A stretch of DNA of 64,000 nt from Apoda limacodes (GCA_946406115.1 OX291542.1:25555321-25619320), one strand, 5' to 3'. Shown: positions 35,506 to 48,920, numbered from the stretch's first letter. Translations and numbers: made by a program. Notes: generated by a model from the letters alone, not told the origin.

Positions 35506-38200
35506 TATTTTTATAATGTGGTAACTTAACTAAACAGATAAACTGCAATATTCTTAATATAATATCCTTGCATATTCCCTATTCCTTGTGGACTGATCAG
35601 AAATTATTTATCCATTTAAAGTGTTGCAAAAATCGCATGTCATTATTAAGATTATACTTATTATTTTTAGGAGCGTTCGAATACCAATATTAAAGAAACG
35701 AAAGACGTGAAAATTATGTATTTATTTACAAAAATAATGCACAGAAATCACACGGGGGGCATTAATATTATTTTTTTTAATTAGGGAAGTCTCATCGTAA
35801 AAAGGGTTTATACTTTGTCGGTTTTTTCTTCAACGTCAACGGAGATAATTGTCTGTACAAATGAAAGCTGCTGTGCTAATAGCAACAATGTAGGTATACC
35901 TACAAATTCAAAAACATCTCTAAAGTAATTTAATCCTATCTGTAGGCAAATAGATGTGTTATTAGTTTCTTCATTTGGAATGAAAACAAGCTTAAAAATA
36001 CTGTAAATATTCTTGTTTTTGAGCAACCAACAGACTAGTTTGATGCGTATTTCTGAATAAAAAAAAACTCTAATATCGGATTGGTAAGTTTAGTTGAGTC
36101 TATCTATTTTATATAGAAAAGAATATTTAAGAATACAGCTAGTTTGAATTCTAAATTAGACTAAAATATAGACATACTTACTTATAAGGAAGACCAGTAA
36201 TTCGATATCGTTTTTTTTCGTCGAATTGTACCTAATTTTACTTAGATACACAAAATCATAATTAATATTTTGAACCTGTATCTAAAATAATAAACCCAAA
36301 CTTTGCAGACTATATCATAGTCTAAGAGCGCTTTCAGAGATATGCGTGTTTCGTCAAAATAATGATCACTTACTAGGTACTTGAGTTTATTTTACGCGTA
36401 TTTAAAAACAAACAATTCTCTTTTAAGTAATTATTTTATTCCTACTTTTATTGTATGTTTTTTTAATACTTATAATCTAAACCAATTAAATTGTATCGTG
36501 TTCTTCAAACTGTTGAAACACAATAACAAGTAACATTGTAGTGTTTATAGGTATACTTATCTTTTATATAGTTTTTTTCACACTTTATTTCTACAAACGA
36601 ATGACACCATCTTACAGCCCATGCGTTATTGTTGGTAACCTACATTTGCATTTGTCATAATAAGTTTTGACGGTCAAATAGGCAAATGTTGCGTAATGAA
36701 AAATTACCATAATCACCATACTGCGCTACTGTTCCACACACACACATCTGGCGTTGATAGAGTGGCTAGTATTAATTAATCACCTTCCAATTATCTTAAT
36801 TTATTTTTTAACGATTTGCATGTAACTTACAATATAGGAGTTTGAATAATTGATCTAGCTAGCTCTCTTTTCACTCACACACAAAGCAACAAACTTGACC
36901 TGTCCGCGCAAAATTTGTTATTTCGCCATAGCGTAGACAAGACTTTCCCAGAGTCCTGAGGCTTAAGCGCAAGTTTGCCACGCCTGAGTGCGTGAGTTCG
37001 AAATCTTGCATGTGTTGAGGTTTTTACTTTTGTTTTGGTATTTAGACATAGATCAATAATTGCATAATGTTTTACTTTTCAAGTTCGCTCAGCTGGTAAA
37101 ATTAAAGTAAAATTTAACTTTATATTGGTCTAGATGAGAAACACTTTGATTATATGTTAATTGCAATTTCGATTGAAAAAAAATCAAAATATAATACTTT
37201 TTGTTACTAAAATTTTTAATATTATATTTAGGTACTAACCTGTGTAATTTCTGTTCAAACTTACCTACGAAGGTTTGTGGTTTCATACCTTATAATATGT
37301 AATATACCTCAGATATAATACTGTAGATATATCCATTATATATAAATAAGTTTGATACATATTATCATTTTTTTGTTGATATGCAGAAATCAACTATTAG
37401 CTGACAATGACAGGGCCGTATTCATGTTGCAGTCATCAACAGTGGCGGATCACGATTCCGTCCTGGTGGGAAAAATGGCCGCCAAATCGTTCCAAACCAG
37501 TCCGGTCCCTCAATCAAATAACCAGTTGTGAGATCGTAATGCAGTTCCGTTCAAGGACATTAAAATCCGTAATTATATAAGATTGTAAATCATTTATGCA
37601 GCGGGTTTTACCCGATTTGACTCATCTTTTTATTAGGTTATCGATTTTACTTGTAATTCCGTGGAGAATTGTAAAGATGCAAACACAATACTTCCTTGAT
37701 ACTTACAATGTTTTCAAGTATTTTTATCGTTCATATTGATTAGTATTTCAATACAATGGAAGACTAAGGCCAAGTCGTAGGTAGATAACTGATAAGTGTT
37801 GTAATTTGTAATAAATAGGTAGGTAGTAGAACCAAACTACTGTGTCATTAAATTAACAGACAGATGCAGATGGTAGCAAACTAAGCGTCATAGCGTCTAT
37901 ACCGACTGCAAAATAGTTATCGTTGGTAGATCAAATTGATATCATGATAAGTACATTAAAATTTCATGTAACAGCCTAGTAGGTATATCAATTAATGATT
38001 TATTTTTATTATACACACTAATTTAAATGTTACTTTTTATAGTTGTGCCCGGAATAATTATGAAATGATTTATTGATTGAACAGTAGTTTTAACATTTTT
38101 AGAGATACTTTGTATTTGTAGTGATTATGGATTTGAATGATGTAATGATGCGTGTTCAGTGATTATATTCTTATCATAATAAATTATCTTGGAGTATGAC
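35506..38200. other. Intron sequence, mostly unrecognised
   Basis: A SINE-like fragment ('gcctgagtgcgtgagttcga') may lie near 36960-37030. No exon was recognised. Confidence 0.35.
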
Positions 38201-38620
38201 CAAAGCCTTCTTCTTCAAGTAGAGGGTTGTACCCCTGGTACTGTAGTGGGACGTATGGCAAAAGCACTTTTGGTACTTCCAAGTCGGACTCGCGCACCGA
38301 GGGTTTTGGTGGTTTAGTCGTACCATCATACAATCTCGCAAGCCCAATAACACTTTGGCTGGTTTTTTTATATATTGTTGTTTTTAATTTATTTGAATAT
38401 ACTCGAAGATATGCTACAATCCATGCTAATATAATCGTCTCAGACAGAACCGGAAGTTGCATAGGTAATATTTTACCTACGCTAAATAAAGTGATTCATT
38501 TAAAAACATTTTATTCAAATAGGTTTCTGAGAACACTTTTGAATCGTCGATACAATGTAAACAATGTAAATTGTTGCCAAAAAGAGCTGGCAAGAAGTTC
38601 TATTTAAAATAATAATACAA
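38200..38620 (-). repeat. Family B 3' block and a LINE 3' UTR fragment
   Basis: At 38275-38310 the reverse of the family B end (AAGTCGGACTCGCGCACCG) is visible. At 38495-38605 'ttttattcaaataggtttct' and 'gagctggcaagaagttc' resemble a CR1-type 3' UTR on the minus strand, as at 21921-22110. The overlapping frames here are not genes. Confidence 0.5.
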
Positions 38621-38854
38621 ATACTTTGATAATCAGCTAACAATATGTATAATAAAAATAAGTTAGAAAGCTACTAAAAACAAAGTCAAACACATGTAAT
38701 TTTTTTTTTGTTTTTATGTAGCATATGGGGCGGACAGTGTAAAGTGTTTCTAAGATTCTAAAACTTCTAAGAGTACCTATATCTATGTTTTGGATACTGC
38801 AATATTCAGAAACTACTGTAATATCTAACTTTTTATCTATATTTTTTTACTTCA

Positions 38855-38992
38855 GGGCCTGCGCAGACGAGGGACTTTTGTCCGCGGAGGACTGGAATTA
38901 TTGTACAAAAAGTTAAGTAACCCGTTACCCGTTAAACCGCGTACAAAAACGTCAGTCCTCCGCCGACAAAAGTCCTTCGTCTGCGCAGGCCT
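38855..38992. mobile_element. MITE with 40-base GC-rich inverted ends
   Basis: The left arm 38855-38894 (CCTGCGCAGACGAGGGACTT...) and right arm 38953-38992 (...AAGTCCTTCGTCTGCGCAGG) are inverted copies with a few mismatches. The 58-base spacer is AT-rich. Confidence 0.85.
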
Positions 38993-39187
38993 TTATGGTG
39001 ACATATTCGCACATTTTTAAATTATCGGTATCATCATATTATGCTGTATAAGTTACAATGTTGAACGTAGGTATTCCCATGTGCTTTTGCACTTCAGCTT
39101 GCTAGCTTCAAGCTATGATTGGTGGCTTTACTTCTTCGGCTAGTTTTCTCAGTATTTTTTTGTTTAGTTCTTTCGAGCGAAGAGATG

Positions 39188-39460
39188 TCGGTGGTGGTCG
39201 AGGGGTTTCGATTTCACTTTGCGTCCTGAGTGGTGGAAGTTCGAAACCCGGCGTGTACTAATGAGTCTCTTTCTTAATTTCTCAAGTACATTGATTATTC
39301 ACAACACTGGCTTTTCGGTGAAGGAAAACATCGTAAGGAAACCTGCATACGTGAAAAAAAAGAGGTATGTGAATTTCACAATTCGAGTGTGGACTATGGC
39401 CTAAATCACCCTCGTTGAGGCTAAGCTGTGCCCCAGCAGTGGGGACGTATGGGGCTGATT
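39188..39460 (+). mobile_element. SINE (tRNA-type head), third copy
   Basis: 'ggtggtcgaggggtttcgat', 'ggaagttcgaaacccgg', 'ggaaaacatcgtaaggaaac' and 'gccccagcagtggggacg' follow the order seen at 35200-35505. Confidence 0.75.
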
Positions 39461-41658
39461 AGGAGCAAAGAGACGCCTATACAGCTGTCTCCATAGGTCG
39501 CTGAACGACATTGATCTTATTTATGAGGTCCGCAGTTATATGGAGACCACGTTTTTGTACCGTAAGTAATGGTTTGAAATGTGGTGAATAACCTTATTTT
39601 GTCGTTTTCTTATAACCATTTTTTTTTGATAACGAGGGGACTCTTCGAATTACCCAGATTCTTAGGAATGAAGCACCAGTGGCAGTAGTATGACTACACG
39701 GGTAAAGACTAGGGACATTATCAAGGCCGTATTAACTGATACTATGGTTTTGAATTGTTATAATCGATTTCTATACACTGATTTCTATCTAGTTATATTA
39801 GACCATCTTATATTATAAACCTACTTCCCACTTTTGAAGTCGATGCCAAGCGATTTATTAGTAGTTAATTAATAGGTGCCTTTTTTATAGGTGTAGTGTT
39901 TGCTGAAGATTAATTATAATAATCAATAAAAAGTATCTACATGTACGCAATATTTATAAAATTTAATTCCTTGTTTTACAGTTTTTAGTTAAGCTTCGTT
40001 TCGAATTCTCTTAGATAAGTACCAACTAATTTGTATGTTGGTAAATTTTGAGCCTTGGAATAGAGAATCTCTCTCTTTTTTAATTTATTATTCATAATTA
40101 CTTGTTGTCTCAATTTGAAATACAAAGTGTTGTGTTGTAAAAAAAATGAGGAGAAATATCGAATCAAGCACGTCACCGATAATGAAAATTTCACTGACTT
40201 ACTCTCATGGTTTGGTCTATATCTGTGGTTTCTTATAGTTTAGAAAAATGTTTTATACTTAAAACCTTTCTCGAAAAATATATAATCGAACAGCTGAAAC
40301 CCTATCCAAATATCTGTAGTTTATACTTAAATACATACATACATAATATATTCATATACCGGTTTAAAAATGAACGAAGTATTAAAATTTCAGACATTTA
40401 CATATAAGTACATAGTTATAAAAAACCTATATGTATGTACATAGGAAAGTAATATTTTATATATAAGAAAAAAAATTTTTTACTAAGGTTTTTATTGTAA
40501 AAAAAAACACACACACACACACACACATAAAGATGCGCTGATTAGGATATAGGCTGAGCACAATAAGGTGTTATCAGAACAGTAAATATCCTTTACAATA
40601 TAAACTTTAGTCAAGTTCATTGTATTCAATATCTGTGGACATATGTGTTTGTGTGTCATTACGTGATAAGCGTACATATATATATTTCAGCCAGCAGACA
40701 TTATTAATAAAAAGATAAATTTGTGATTTCTTACTTTGACAAAATCGGTTTTTGTCTAAGAAATGTAATTCACATTATAGACCTACATATAAATGGTTGC
40801 TTTTGCCAGCGGCGGATCGTGGGATCTCCTTGATTATATGTACCATATTTTGTATAATTGGGTTTAAAACAAGTGCGCTACCAGTTATTGTCACCAGGCG
40901 ATAGGGCTACATTCCAATTCATTGCAGAATGATTATTGCCCAGTAAAGTTGATTTTTCACTCGTTCCTTTCTCTTTTTATACAGTACAGTTTTGACAGTG
41001 CGTCAAAGTTAATAGAGTTTTAAGTATCCTTAGTTTTTATTATTAATTATAGCGTAATATTAGTTAATACGGGAATCTTATATTTTCTACGGTTCAGTGT
41101 CCGATTAAAATAACTAATTCAATATATTGAATGTCATTGTTTGGTCCACCATGATTGGTTGCGATCACAATTCCCCCACACCGGCTGCATTTCCAATTGT
41201 TATCAATGCACCGCACGTTTTTGTTAAGTAAGGTAACATTGAACGGTTCTTTCATTTCTTAAAAGGACACAGCTGTTAAATTTTAATTCATTTTAGTTAT
41301 GGTTTGTTTAATTTTGTCGAAACAATTTTCTTTTCAAACTGTTTGTTTCGCAAAATCGATAAGGAATACAGTATAATTTAAATAGTTATTCCTCGAAACT
41401 TTCAAGCAAATGACAACTGACAAACATTGACAGCCTATTCGTAATGAATATAAACGTATTGGTATTAATGGTAATTTTGTAATTGATTTCGATAGTAAAT
41501 ATATGGAAAACTAACGATAATTTTATTTGAATTAATTCGGCCAGGTCTTAAACTAAGATTTTTGTTGTTTTTAAGAGAAAGTATCTCGCTGTATTTCCCC
41601 ATACACACGTATTCTCCTGTTTCCTTCCATCATTTTTTCATGTTTTATATATATGTTA
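39461..41658. other. Intron sequence, no gene seen
   Basis: An (AC)n microsatellite lies at about 40506-40528. Otherwise AT-rich sequence without recognised content. Confidence 0.45.
40506..40528. repeat. (AC)n microsatellite
   Basis: About eleven AC units in a row are visible. Confidence 0.95.
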
Positions 41659-41928
41659 CAGCCATCTTGTTAAATTAGTCAGTTAATTGGACGCCTAGGC
41701 AGATCGTCAATGGAAAAGAAAGGAACATAAATCGCACTGTATATAAGTCATGTATGTTGGGTTAGGTTCAGTTTCTCTTTTGTAATCATAGATGCGGAGC
41801 GAGCGAAGCGAGTGAAGCGTTGCACCAAGCTTCATATAATAATCTGTTCAGTAATATGATAATTTATTTTCTATAGTTATCGATCTGCCTGGGTGCCCAA
41901 TTAACTGGCTAATTTAACCAGATGGCTG
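41659..41928. mobile_element. MITE family with about 45-base inverted ends, copy 2
   Basis: It has the same ends and interior as 33517-33789 (CAGCCATCT...GCCTAGGC and the reverse; 'ggaacataaatcgcactgta' interior), in the same orientation, with scattered differences. Confidence 0.85.
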
Positions 41929-41974
41929 AGACATATACAAAATCACTATGTCTGTATGTTTTGCTTTTTTGATA

Positions 41975-42190
41975 ATATCAATATAAAGCGGAAGCTGTCA
42001 AAAGAAAAAAAAACGATTTTAAAACATTCTTCATTGCTGCCCGCTCCTATTAGCCTTACCTTGATGATATATAGCTTATACCCTTCCTCGATAAATGGGC
42101 TATCTAAAACTGAAAGATTTTTTTAAATCCTGAGATTAGCGAGTTCAAGCAAACAAACAAACAAACTCTTTAGCTATATAATCTATATAT
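41975..42190 (-). mobile_element. Helitron-like 5' part
   Basis: On the minus strand it reads from 'gctaaagagtttgtttgttt' through the 'gatagcccatttatcgagg' segment to the 'cattcttcattgc' reverse. It parallels the first third of the full element at 45946-46674. The 3' end is absent. Confidence 0.6.
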
Positions 42191-42922
42191 ATAAAAAAAA
42201 TCCCTGCTCAAGTACCTAGAGTATTTCAACAGTATAACATAGGTAACAATAATATTTTTATGTATAAAATTCACCGCATACCTGATTGAGTGGTATAGAT
42301 GGAGACATTGAATGTGCGTAATGCTCACGTTTTAAAATAATACGTGCCGGTTTAAAACTATTTTTATATGTTTGTAATTTTTTATTTATACCTATTTAAA
42401 AATATTTTCAACAGCGATTACTTGCAATATTCTTAGCATTCTAATCTTTGTTAACATTATATTTCAACTTATGTATGATCTGTCAGTAAATATATCCAAT
42501 TACATACAAAGAAAATTCTATTTATTATATTCCATATTTATATACATAGTTACATATTATACAACTAACATTTCATATTTAGGTCAATCTTGTTTTTGTA
42601 CATAATTTGTATAGATATTAACAAAAGATCATTACGTAATACAGAAATGTGTTACTGTTTTTAAAATATGATGATTTATTTCGATTATTTCCGTGACATA
42701 GAAAAAATATTGTGTGCGTAGTAATTAGTGCGTTTACCAAAAATTCTTGTCAAAAATATAAATATACAAATCTATGATCAAGAGATCTACGTTTACGTAC
42801 ACACCAAGAGAAAAAAAAAGTCTACACATTTTTACTTATAAAATAACAAACATATACCTGAAATTACTGTTCCTTACACGTTTATTCACTGAGTAACGCC
42901 CCAAAATTTCACTTATATTAAC

Positions 42923-43380
42923 ACTAGCTGACCTATTGCAAAAAAGTCTAAAACGGCTACTCGGGTCTCGCGTTCTTAGGGCCAAAATGTATGGAAGTTA
43001 GCCTCTCGATATTTAGTTTTTATGCTTGGAAAGCTGAGATGTATTTCCATAAATTTTGCTCCCAAGAACAAGAGACCCAAATACTCCAGACTCTTCGCAA
43101 TGAGCTTCCAGGAAGACATCGATCTGCCCTCTTCGTAGCTGCCCCTCGTATTTCCGACCTTTGGTAAACAGCCTATGTCCTTCTCTAGAATTGGGCTATC
43201 ATTAATCAGTTCCTATATGGGTTGTAGTGTGATGTTGATGAACAGCCTATAACCTGGCCCAAGAATTGGGCTAAAAAATTTAAAAAGATTTTTTATAAAT
43301 CCGACTGGTAGGTAACTATACCTAATTCCAGAGATTTACGCGTTCAAACAAAAAAAACTTTTATATTATGTAGTATAGGA
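42923..43380 (-). mobile_element. Helitron-like element, both ends
   Basis: The minus-strand 5' end TCCTATACTACATAATATAA at 43380 is preceded by A, and the 3' end GGTCAGCTAG at 42923 is followed by T. The 458-base interior has 'gcgtaaatctctggaatta' and duplicated 'attgggct' segments. No coding. Confidence 0.65.
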
Positions 43381-43829
43381 TTAAGAGGCACGACTTGTTG
43401 TGGACTAATGCAATTGCTGCTTAACTCGTTGTCAGCGTGGCAAGTGGTTTCGGACAGCCAAAAACTATTGTGTTCTTGAAACCCCTTTTCTTGAAAAACT
43501 CCCCAAAATGTACAAAATAGTTGTTCGACCCATTTTACTAACGTAAAATAAATCGTGTGCGTATCGAAATTTACATATGCCGAAATGTGTATGACTTGTG
43601 AAACTTATGAATACTTACAGCTACTTTGGTTGACTTAAAATTCGCAGTTTAACATTTCATCCCAGAAAAAAAGTTGATTAGCCTTACCGAAATCTAAGTT
43701 TATAGAATATAGAAGTATCGACAAAAAAATTTTTTTTTTAAAACGATGTGTACTACTAAGACGAAGTAGTAGATCATAAAATGTCACAAAAAAATATTAA
43801 TGAAAGTCTACTATTAAAATAAAGTAAGG

Positions 43830-44390
43830 ACTACAGTATGGGGTTCTTCAAGAAAGAAGTTATTAGATTTTTGAAGGGTTGGCAACGCGCGAGTATATAT
43901 GGGAGCCGCGCTGGCACGCCGTAGACGCCATAATTTTGGGACTTGCTTGCCTGCTCACCACCTAGGCTACCGCATATTTTATTTATAATGTTAGAAAGCA
44001 TTTGAATAATTTTATTTTTACTTAAGTAAACGCCAACTTATAGGTTTCAATTATTTCGCAATCCTATACAAATTTTTCCATCCGTAATAATTTTCTAGCA
44101 CAGGCGTTGAATTTTGATCAACGCTGAAATATTTGTTCAATTAACTGCGTTAAAAACCATTCATTTCCAGTTTTAAGCCGGGACATTTATAGATATAGCT
44201 ATGAGGTTTTCTATAGTACCAAGTTTTTTTTAAAGAATTTGATCCCTGATAAAAAATCTAGTCCCCATGGCTACGCCGCCAATACGCCGCCGCCGCCGTA
44301 TAATTTGCCATCGGCGCTCATAGGCGACGGTGACCGCTTACCAACAAGCGGACCGTATGCTTATTTGCCATCTTAGTGGTATAAAAAAAT
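43830..44390 (+). mobile_element. Plus-strand LINE 3' tail in two pieces
   Basis: At 43830-43995, 'ctacagtatggggttcttca' followed by 'agaaagaagttattagattt' encodes the FFKKEVIRFLKG end seen at 2171-2389. At 44325-44390, 'gtgaccgcttaccaacaag' and 'tttgccatcttagtggtata' give the 3' end. About 330 bases of other sequence, with a CGCCGCCGCCGCCG patch, lie between. Confidence 0.55.
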
Positions 44391-45940
44391 ATTTCTTCAA
44401 AAAATGTAAGCACTGTTATTTTAAACTAATCACCTATTTTTCGTTCAAGTACATAGGCAGTTCGTTAGCAATGTTGGACATTTAAAATCATCTGTAAATA
44501 AAGTTTTTTTAGAAACTTTTTGAATCGATTCATCCTTTTAAGATCGAAAATACATTTTATAGTATTTAGTAATTCGTTTGGAGAAACCATAAACATTGGT
44601 AGGTTGTAAAGTGAAACCAAGTGCAGCAAGGCCACCGAGGTCGCAGTTCTGTCGACATCGCTATCTCGACTCCAGTTACCATTTGGCAAAGTAACATTTC
44701 TAGCATTAAGTCACGCTGCAATTATTTACATTAAGACATTAATCAGCAAATTGTTTGTCTAAATATGTTCATGACGGACTGGATATTAAGATCTTGTCTT
44801 TCAATTACAAAAAAAAAACTGTAGGTATTTGGAGTTTTGCCAAGCGTACCGATAATTCCCTGCTACATATTCTTTTCCCGGAAAACTTCTATTGTATCCC
44901 AGAATATTATCATGTGTCAACTTTAAACTGATGACGTTGGTAGTTCTGGTTAAAATATATTGGTACAGCATGATTTTTTAACCGTCTGTCTAATAAAAAT
45001 AGGTAAATAATTTAAAAGAGTTTAAACAAAACGTGAAATAATTCTACCAATACTACTACTAACTCTTTGCAACATTTTTCTACTAATTACATTTCATAGG
45101 TAGCTGCTATTACATGTCTGCTATAACATGTACACTATATTTTTTTCTAGACAGTATACATTTACGTTAGTACCTATTATAGGTAGAGGTGAACCACGAC
45201 AGTTCTACCTAAAACGTAGTATTTAAAAAAACGTAGGCAACCTAGTTATAAAGAACTAAACAAAAAAAATAGGAAGTAGGTACCTAACCTTTTTGACGTT
45301 GGAACGATCGAAATAAAGAAATATATATACATATATAAGTATATACTTATTTGATTTTAGAAACAAGGAAAACTAGTGACCTACTTAAATTAGGTACATA
45401 CTACCTACTTTTCATACCAATGTCAATAATTTATTTGTTAGTGTTTTAAGATAGTGAGCTGTGAGAAACAGTGACATTCCTGATTAGTTGCCAATGTCAA
45501 CAAACTATGTTACCATTCATGAAAGCAATGGAAAATACAATATGATTAGATATACTAGTATGTACGTACATACGTAGGTAATTTCCTATTTTCGTCATTT
45601 AACTTTTATTATAGCTAATCCTGTAGTTGGACTTATTTTTACCTTCAATTTTAATAAACAACTGATTAAATTAGATTAGATCATAAACGTATGTTGTATC
45701 CATATAAGTTTAGGATAAAGGATTCTATTTTTTCAGACAAATGGTCTTGATTAAGATTAAAGGTTAATAAAACATTTTTAGGATTTGGAAAACCACAAAC
45801 ATAAATATTCGGCTTAGAGATCATGTCTACAGAATTTCAAATACGTATTCTTACTTAGATATACTAGATCTTAAACTAAAATACGATAAGTATTTACTTA
45901 ATTTAATTATTGATAGTGATATACAATAATATATATATTA
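44391..45940. other. Intron sequence, nothing recognised
   Basis: AT-rich with TAC/GTA-rich low-complexity patches. Confidence 0.4.
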
Positions 45941-45945
45941 TTGTA

Positions 45946-46674
45946 CTAGCTTTTGCCAGCGGCTTCGCCCGCCCTGAATTTGGTTATCGGCGTACGATTC
46001 TTACGGCAACTCCTCAATTATAGAAAAAAACGTAGAAGATGAAAATATTTTTAAATAAAATGTACCGCTCTTCCCCCTTATGACTGGGACGCCTTGCACA
46101 TCATTAATGCGCGCGCAGTATTTGATCATTATTTTGCTGCGATGTTATTTTAAAACTGTGATATCTCCTAAAATATTCATTGAAATCGAATGATGTAACG
46201 GGCAGTTTGGTCTTAAATTAAATACTTGTAATGAACAACATATTTATTTGAATAAAGATTAATATCATGTTTATAAAAACACCTTTGCAAATAATGCATT
46301 ATTTTAGAACCAATTTGGTTAGCATAAAAAAGGTAATAGTGAGCCAACTTTAAAAGACAGACAAGACTGTCGCGGACTTTTTTTTAGAACTTTTAAAGGG
46401 GAACAATTCTGTTTTACATAATTTTTGCGAAACTTTAACCGTTTACGCAGCGCACGGAGCGGAAGCTCTCAAAAGGAAAAAAAACTCCCGATTTTGAAAC
46501 ATTCTTCATTGGTTCTCCGCTCCTATTGGTTTCAGGTTGATGATATATAGCCTATAACCTTCCTTGATAAATGAGCTATCTAACACTGAAAGAATTTTTT
46601 CAAATCCGACCAGTAGTTCCTGAGATTTACACGTTCAAACAAACAAACTCTTCAGCTTTATATATTAGTATAGA
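45946..46674 (-). mobile_element. Apparently complete non-autonomous Helitron, 729 bases
   Basis: The minus strand starts at 46674 with TCTATACTAATATATAAAGC and ends at 45946 with GGGCGGGCGAAGCCGCTGGC, then AAAAGCTAG. The flanking bases are A on the 5' side and T on the 3' side, the expected insertion between A and T. A GC-rich potential hairpin lies just before CTAG. There is no Rep or helicase coding. Confidence 0.82.
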
Positions 46675-48225
46675 TACATACAAGTAGAATAATCTATCAA
46701 GATATTTTTTTGGATTGCGGTTAGGTATATCCAATAAAAAAGAAATACAAAATTATGTGTAAGTACCTCGCACACAAAATTAAAACCACACAAAAAGCTT
46801 AAATGGAGTCTGGGATTGCGGAAGATGTCTTATCTTTGGGGACTGCACTATTGAGCGTGACTGTTTCTACTACCTATGTATATATTCATTTTATGAAATG
46901 TCTAATCAAGACAGAAACACATTAAAAAATCATTTGGTTGACTATTAACAAGACACAGTATTTATTGTACATATTTACAACACAAAGAAAACTATTATAT
47001 CAATGCGGAATTAAATTATAAATGTATTATTACGACCGAGACGCTTTTTAGGTACTTACTCGACAGCAACCAAAATAATAGCCTAGCTAGAACACCGATG
47101 ACCTTAATAGAAGACTACGTTCCTTTGAATAGTATTCATGTGGACAGTACTTGACTAACAGGGTTTAAGAAGTTCATTTTTAGTCATAGTCCTTTCATAA
47201 TTGGAATACATTTAATAACTACTTTTTTGCTTTAGTCCTACTCCATTTTATACATAATATATTGTCTGTATCAATATGTTATTATGTACCTCTCAATAAG
47301 TAAAAGAATTTTTCAATTAGGTGCAGTTTATTCTCCACATATGGACAAACATTCAAAATTCTTTCTCTTTCTTATAAAAAGTACTAGCTAGCCTGCATAC
47401 GTAGCAAAATTGACAACAGAAAAACCTTCTCCATGAAAAACCACTTTGATGTCCCTATAGTTTCATGGTGATCGTCAATAAGTCTCGGGATCATTGTTCT
47501 TAATATAGGTTGTAAAGGGTAAATACGTTACACATTAAATACTGGAGATAATATTGTAAATTACTGGAGCGGCCCGCAAACCGACCGGGAGTATGCTGGC
47601 CGAGACATAGCCGAGGCACGCATCACAAATTCCGGTTATGCTGAGTTGTGCCCAAATCTTGTATAGTGCTTTTCTCAAACATGCGTGTTAAACAACTAAT
47701 TATATTGACAATAATAACAATAGTTTAGGTAAATTTGCATTCTTTTTGTTTTCCTATTGTTGTCCGAAATTTAAATAAAACTTGATTAGTTATATCTTAA
47801 GTTATTAATTTTCGGTTACAAAAAAGTTCTTTCCATTTTCAAATTTCATACTTGACCGCTTGGGCCCTCGAGCGGTTAATTATAAAACATTGTGGGTCGC
47901 TCTCTGATACTGTACTACAAGAAGGATTTATCCCAAAGAAGCTCGTGCAAGATATGGTCACGTATCGTAGCATGTTTGAGAAAAATATATTTATTTAGAC
48001 ATATCATTTAAAATAACTTCGCATATAATTTACGATATTAGAAGATAGGTATATATGCTGTTGCGGATTTTTTATAGAACTTCTTAAGAGAAGCAATTCA
48101 GCCATACTTTTTGTTTTTATGCAACTTTAACTATTGACGCAAAGCACGCCGCCGTAGAAGTTCTCAAGAGGCATCACATTTTCTGACTTAGTGGACGAAT
48201 ATCATCACAACTTTATCTATTTCTA
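46675..48225. other. Intron sequence, nothing recognised
   Basis: AT-rich; a short GC-richer patch near 47560-47640. Confidence 0.4.
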
Positions 48226-48229
48226 TACT

Positions 48230-48920
48230 AATAATATAAATGCATAAAAAGTTTGTAACAAAAAAACACAACCGGCTTCAAAAAGATGTGTACCTAACAC
48301 ACTTCACTTGCATGACACCAACTTCAAACGGTAATTCAGATCAGACTTTTGGCAATAAGTAATTATTTATACCTTTTAAGTGCATATTTTTGAAGCCGGT
48401 TATTTTTTTTGTTCTAAAGTTTTTTTTTTCTCGTAGTACACTAAAAACATAAAATTTCACCTGCTCAAAATTAACATCAATGAATAATTTTTCCAAAACA
48501 TTTAGTTTTAAATCCGTTTCATTAATATGGAACCAGCTCAGGAACGTACTTTTTCAAATCAAAACCAGCTCTGGAACGTACTCTTTCAAATAAAAAAAGA
48601 TTTTTGAAATCGGTTCACAATTGACGGAGAAATCGGTGGACATACATAAATAAAAAAATATACCCGTCGAACATAGAAACTCCTCCTTTTTTGGAGTCGG
48701 TCAAAAAGTAACTCTGTCTGTCTGTCTGTTACCTCATCACGCTTAAACCGCTGTACAGATTGGCATGAAGATATTTTACATAATAAATAGTCTATGTCCA
48801 CCAGGAATAATGCACTATAGTGTAAAAAGGTTATTAAAAATAAATATAAAAATAGGTGCAGTGCTTCCGGAGATTTACCTTCGACATATAAAAAAACAAA
48901 CATAATCGACTATATATAGA
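48230..48920 (+). mobile_element. Helitron-like element split by a family A repeat
   Basis: The start TTCTATACTAATAATATAAA at 48230 runs to 'atgcataaaaag' (about 48253). The Helitron interior then resumes at about 48711 with 'taactctgtctgtctgtctg' and 'cgcttaaaccgctgtacag'. Between them sits a family A repeat. AAAAG flanks both sides and may be a target duplication. Confidence 0.6.
48254..48710 (+). repeat. Dispersed repeat family A, copy inside a Helitron
   Basis: It is bounded by 'acaaccggcttcaaaaagat' and 'ttttttggagtcggtc'. An internal inverted pair 'accggcttcaaaaa' / 'tttttgaagccggt' lies at about 48268 and 48390. Its order matches 1990-2690 reversed. Confidence 0.6.

Noticed and set aside
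35186..35548. 120-codon minus-strand open frame
   Set aside because: It lies within a SINE copy that recurs at 33838 and 39188 with the frame broken, so it is a repeat artefact.
38184..38607. Overlapping 92- and 126-codon frames
   Set aside because: They fall across the reversed family B end and a LINE 3' UTR fragment.
40506..40528. CRISPR or functional array at the AC run and other repeats
   Set aside because: It is a simple microsatellite; no spaced identical repeats exist in the window.
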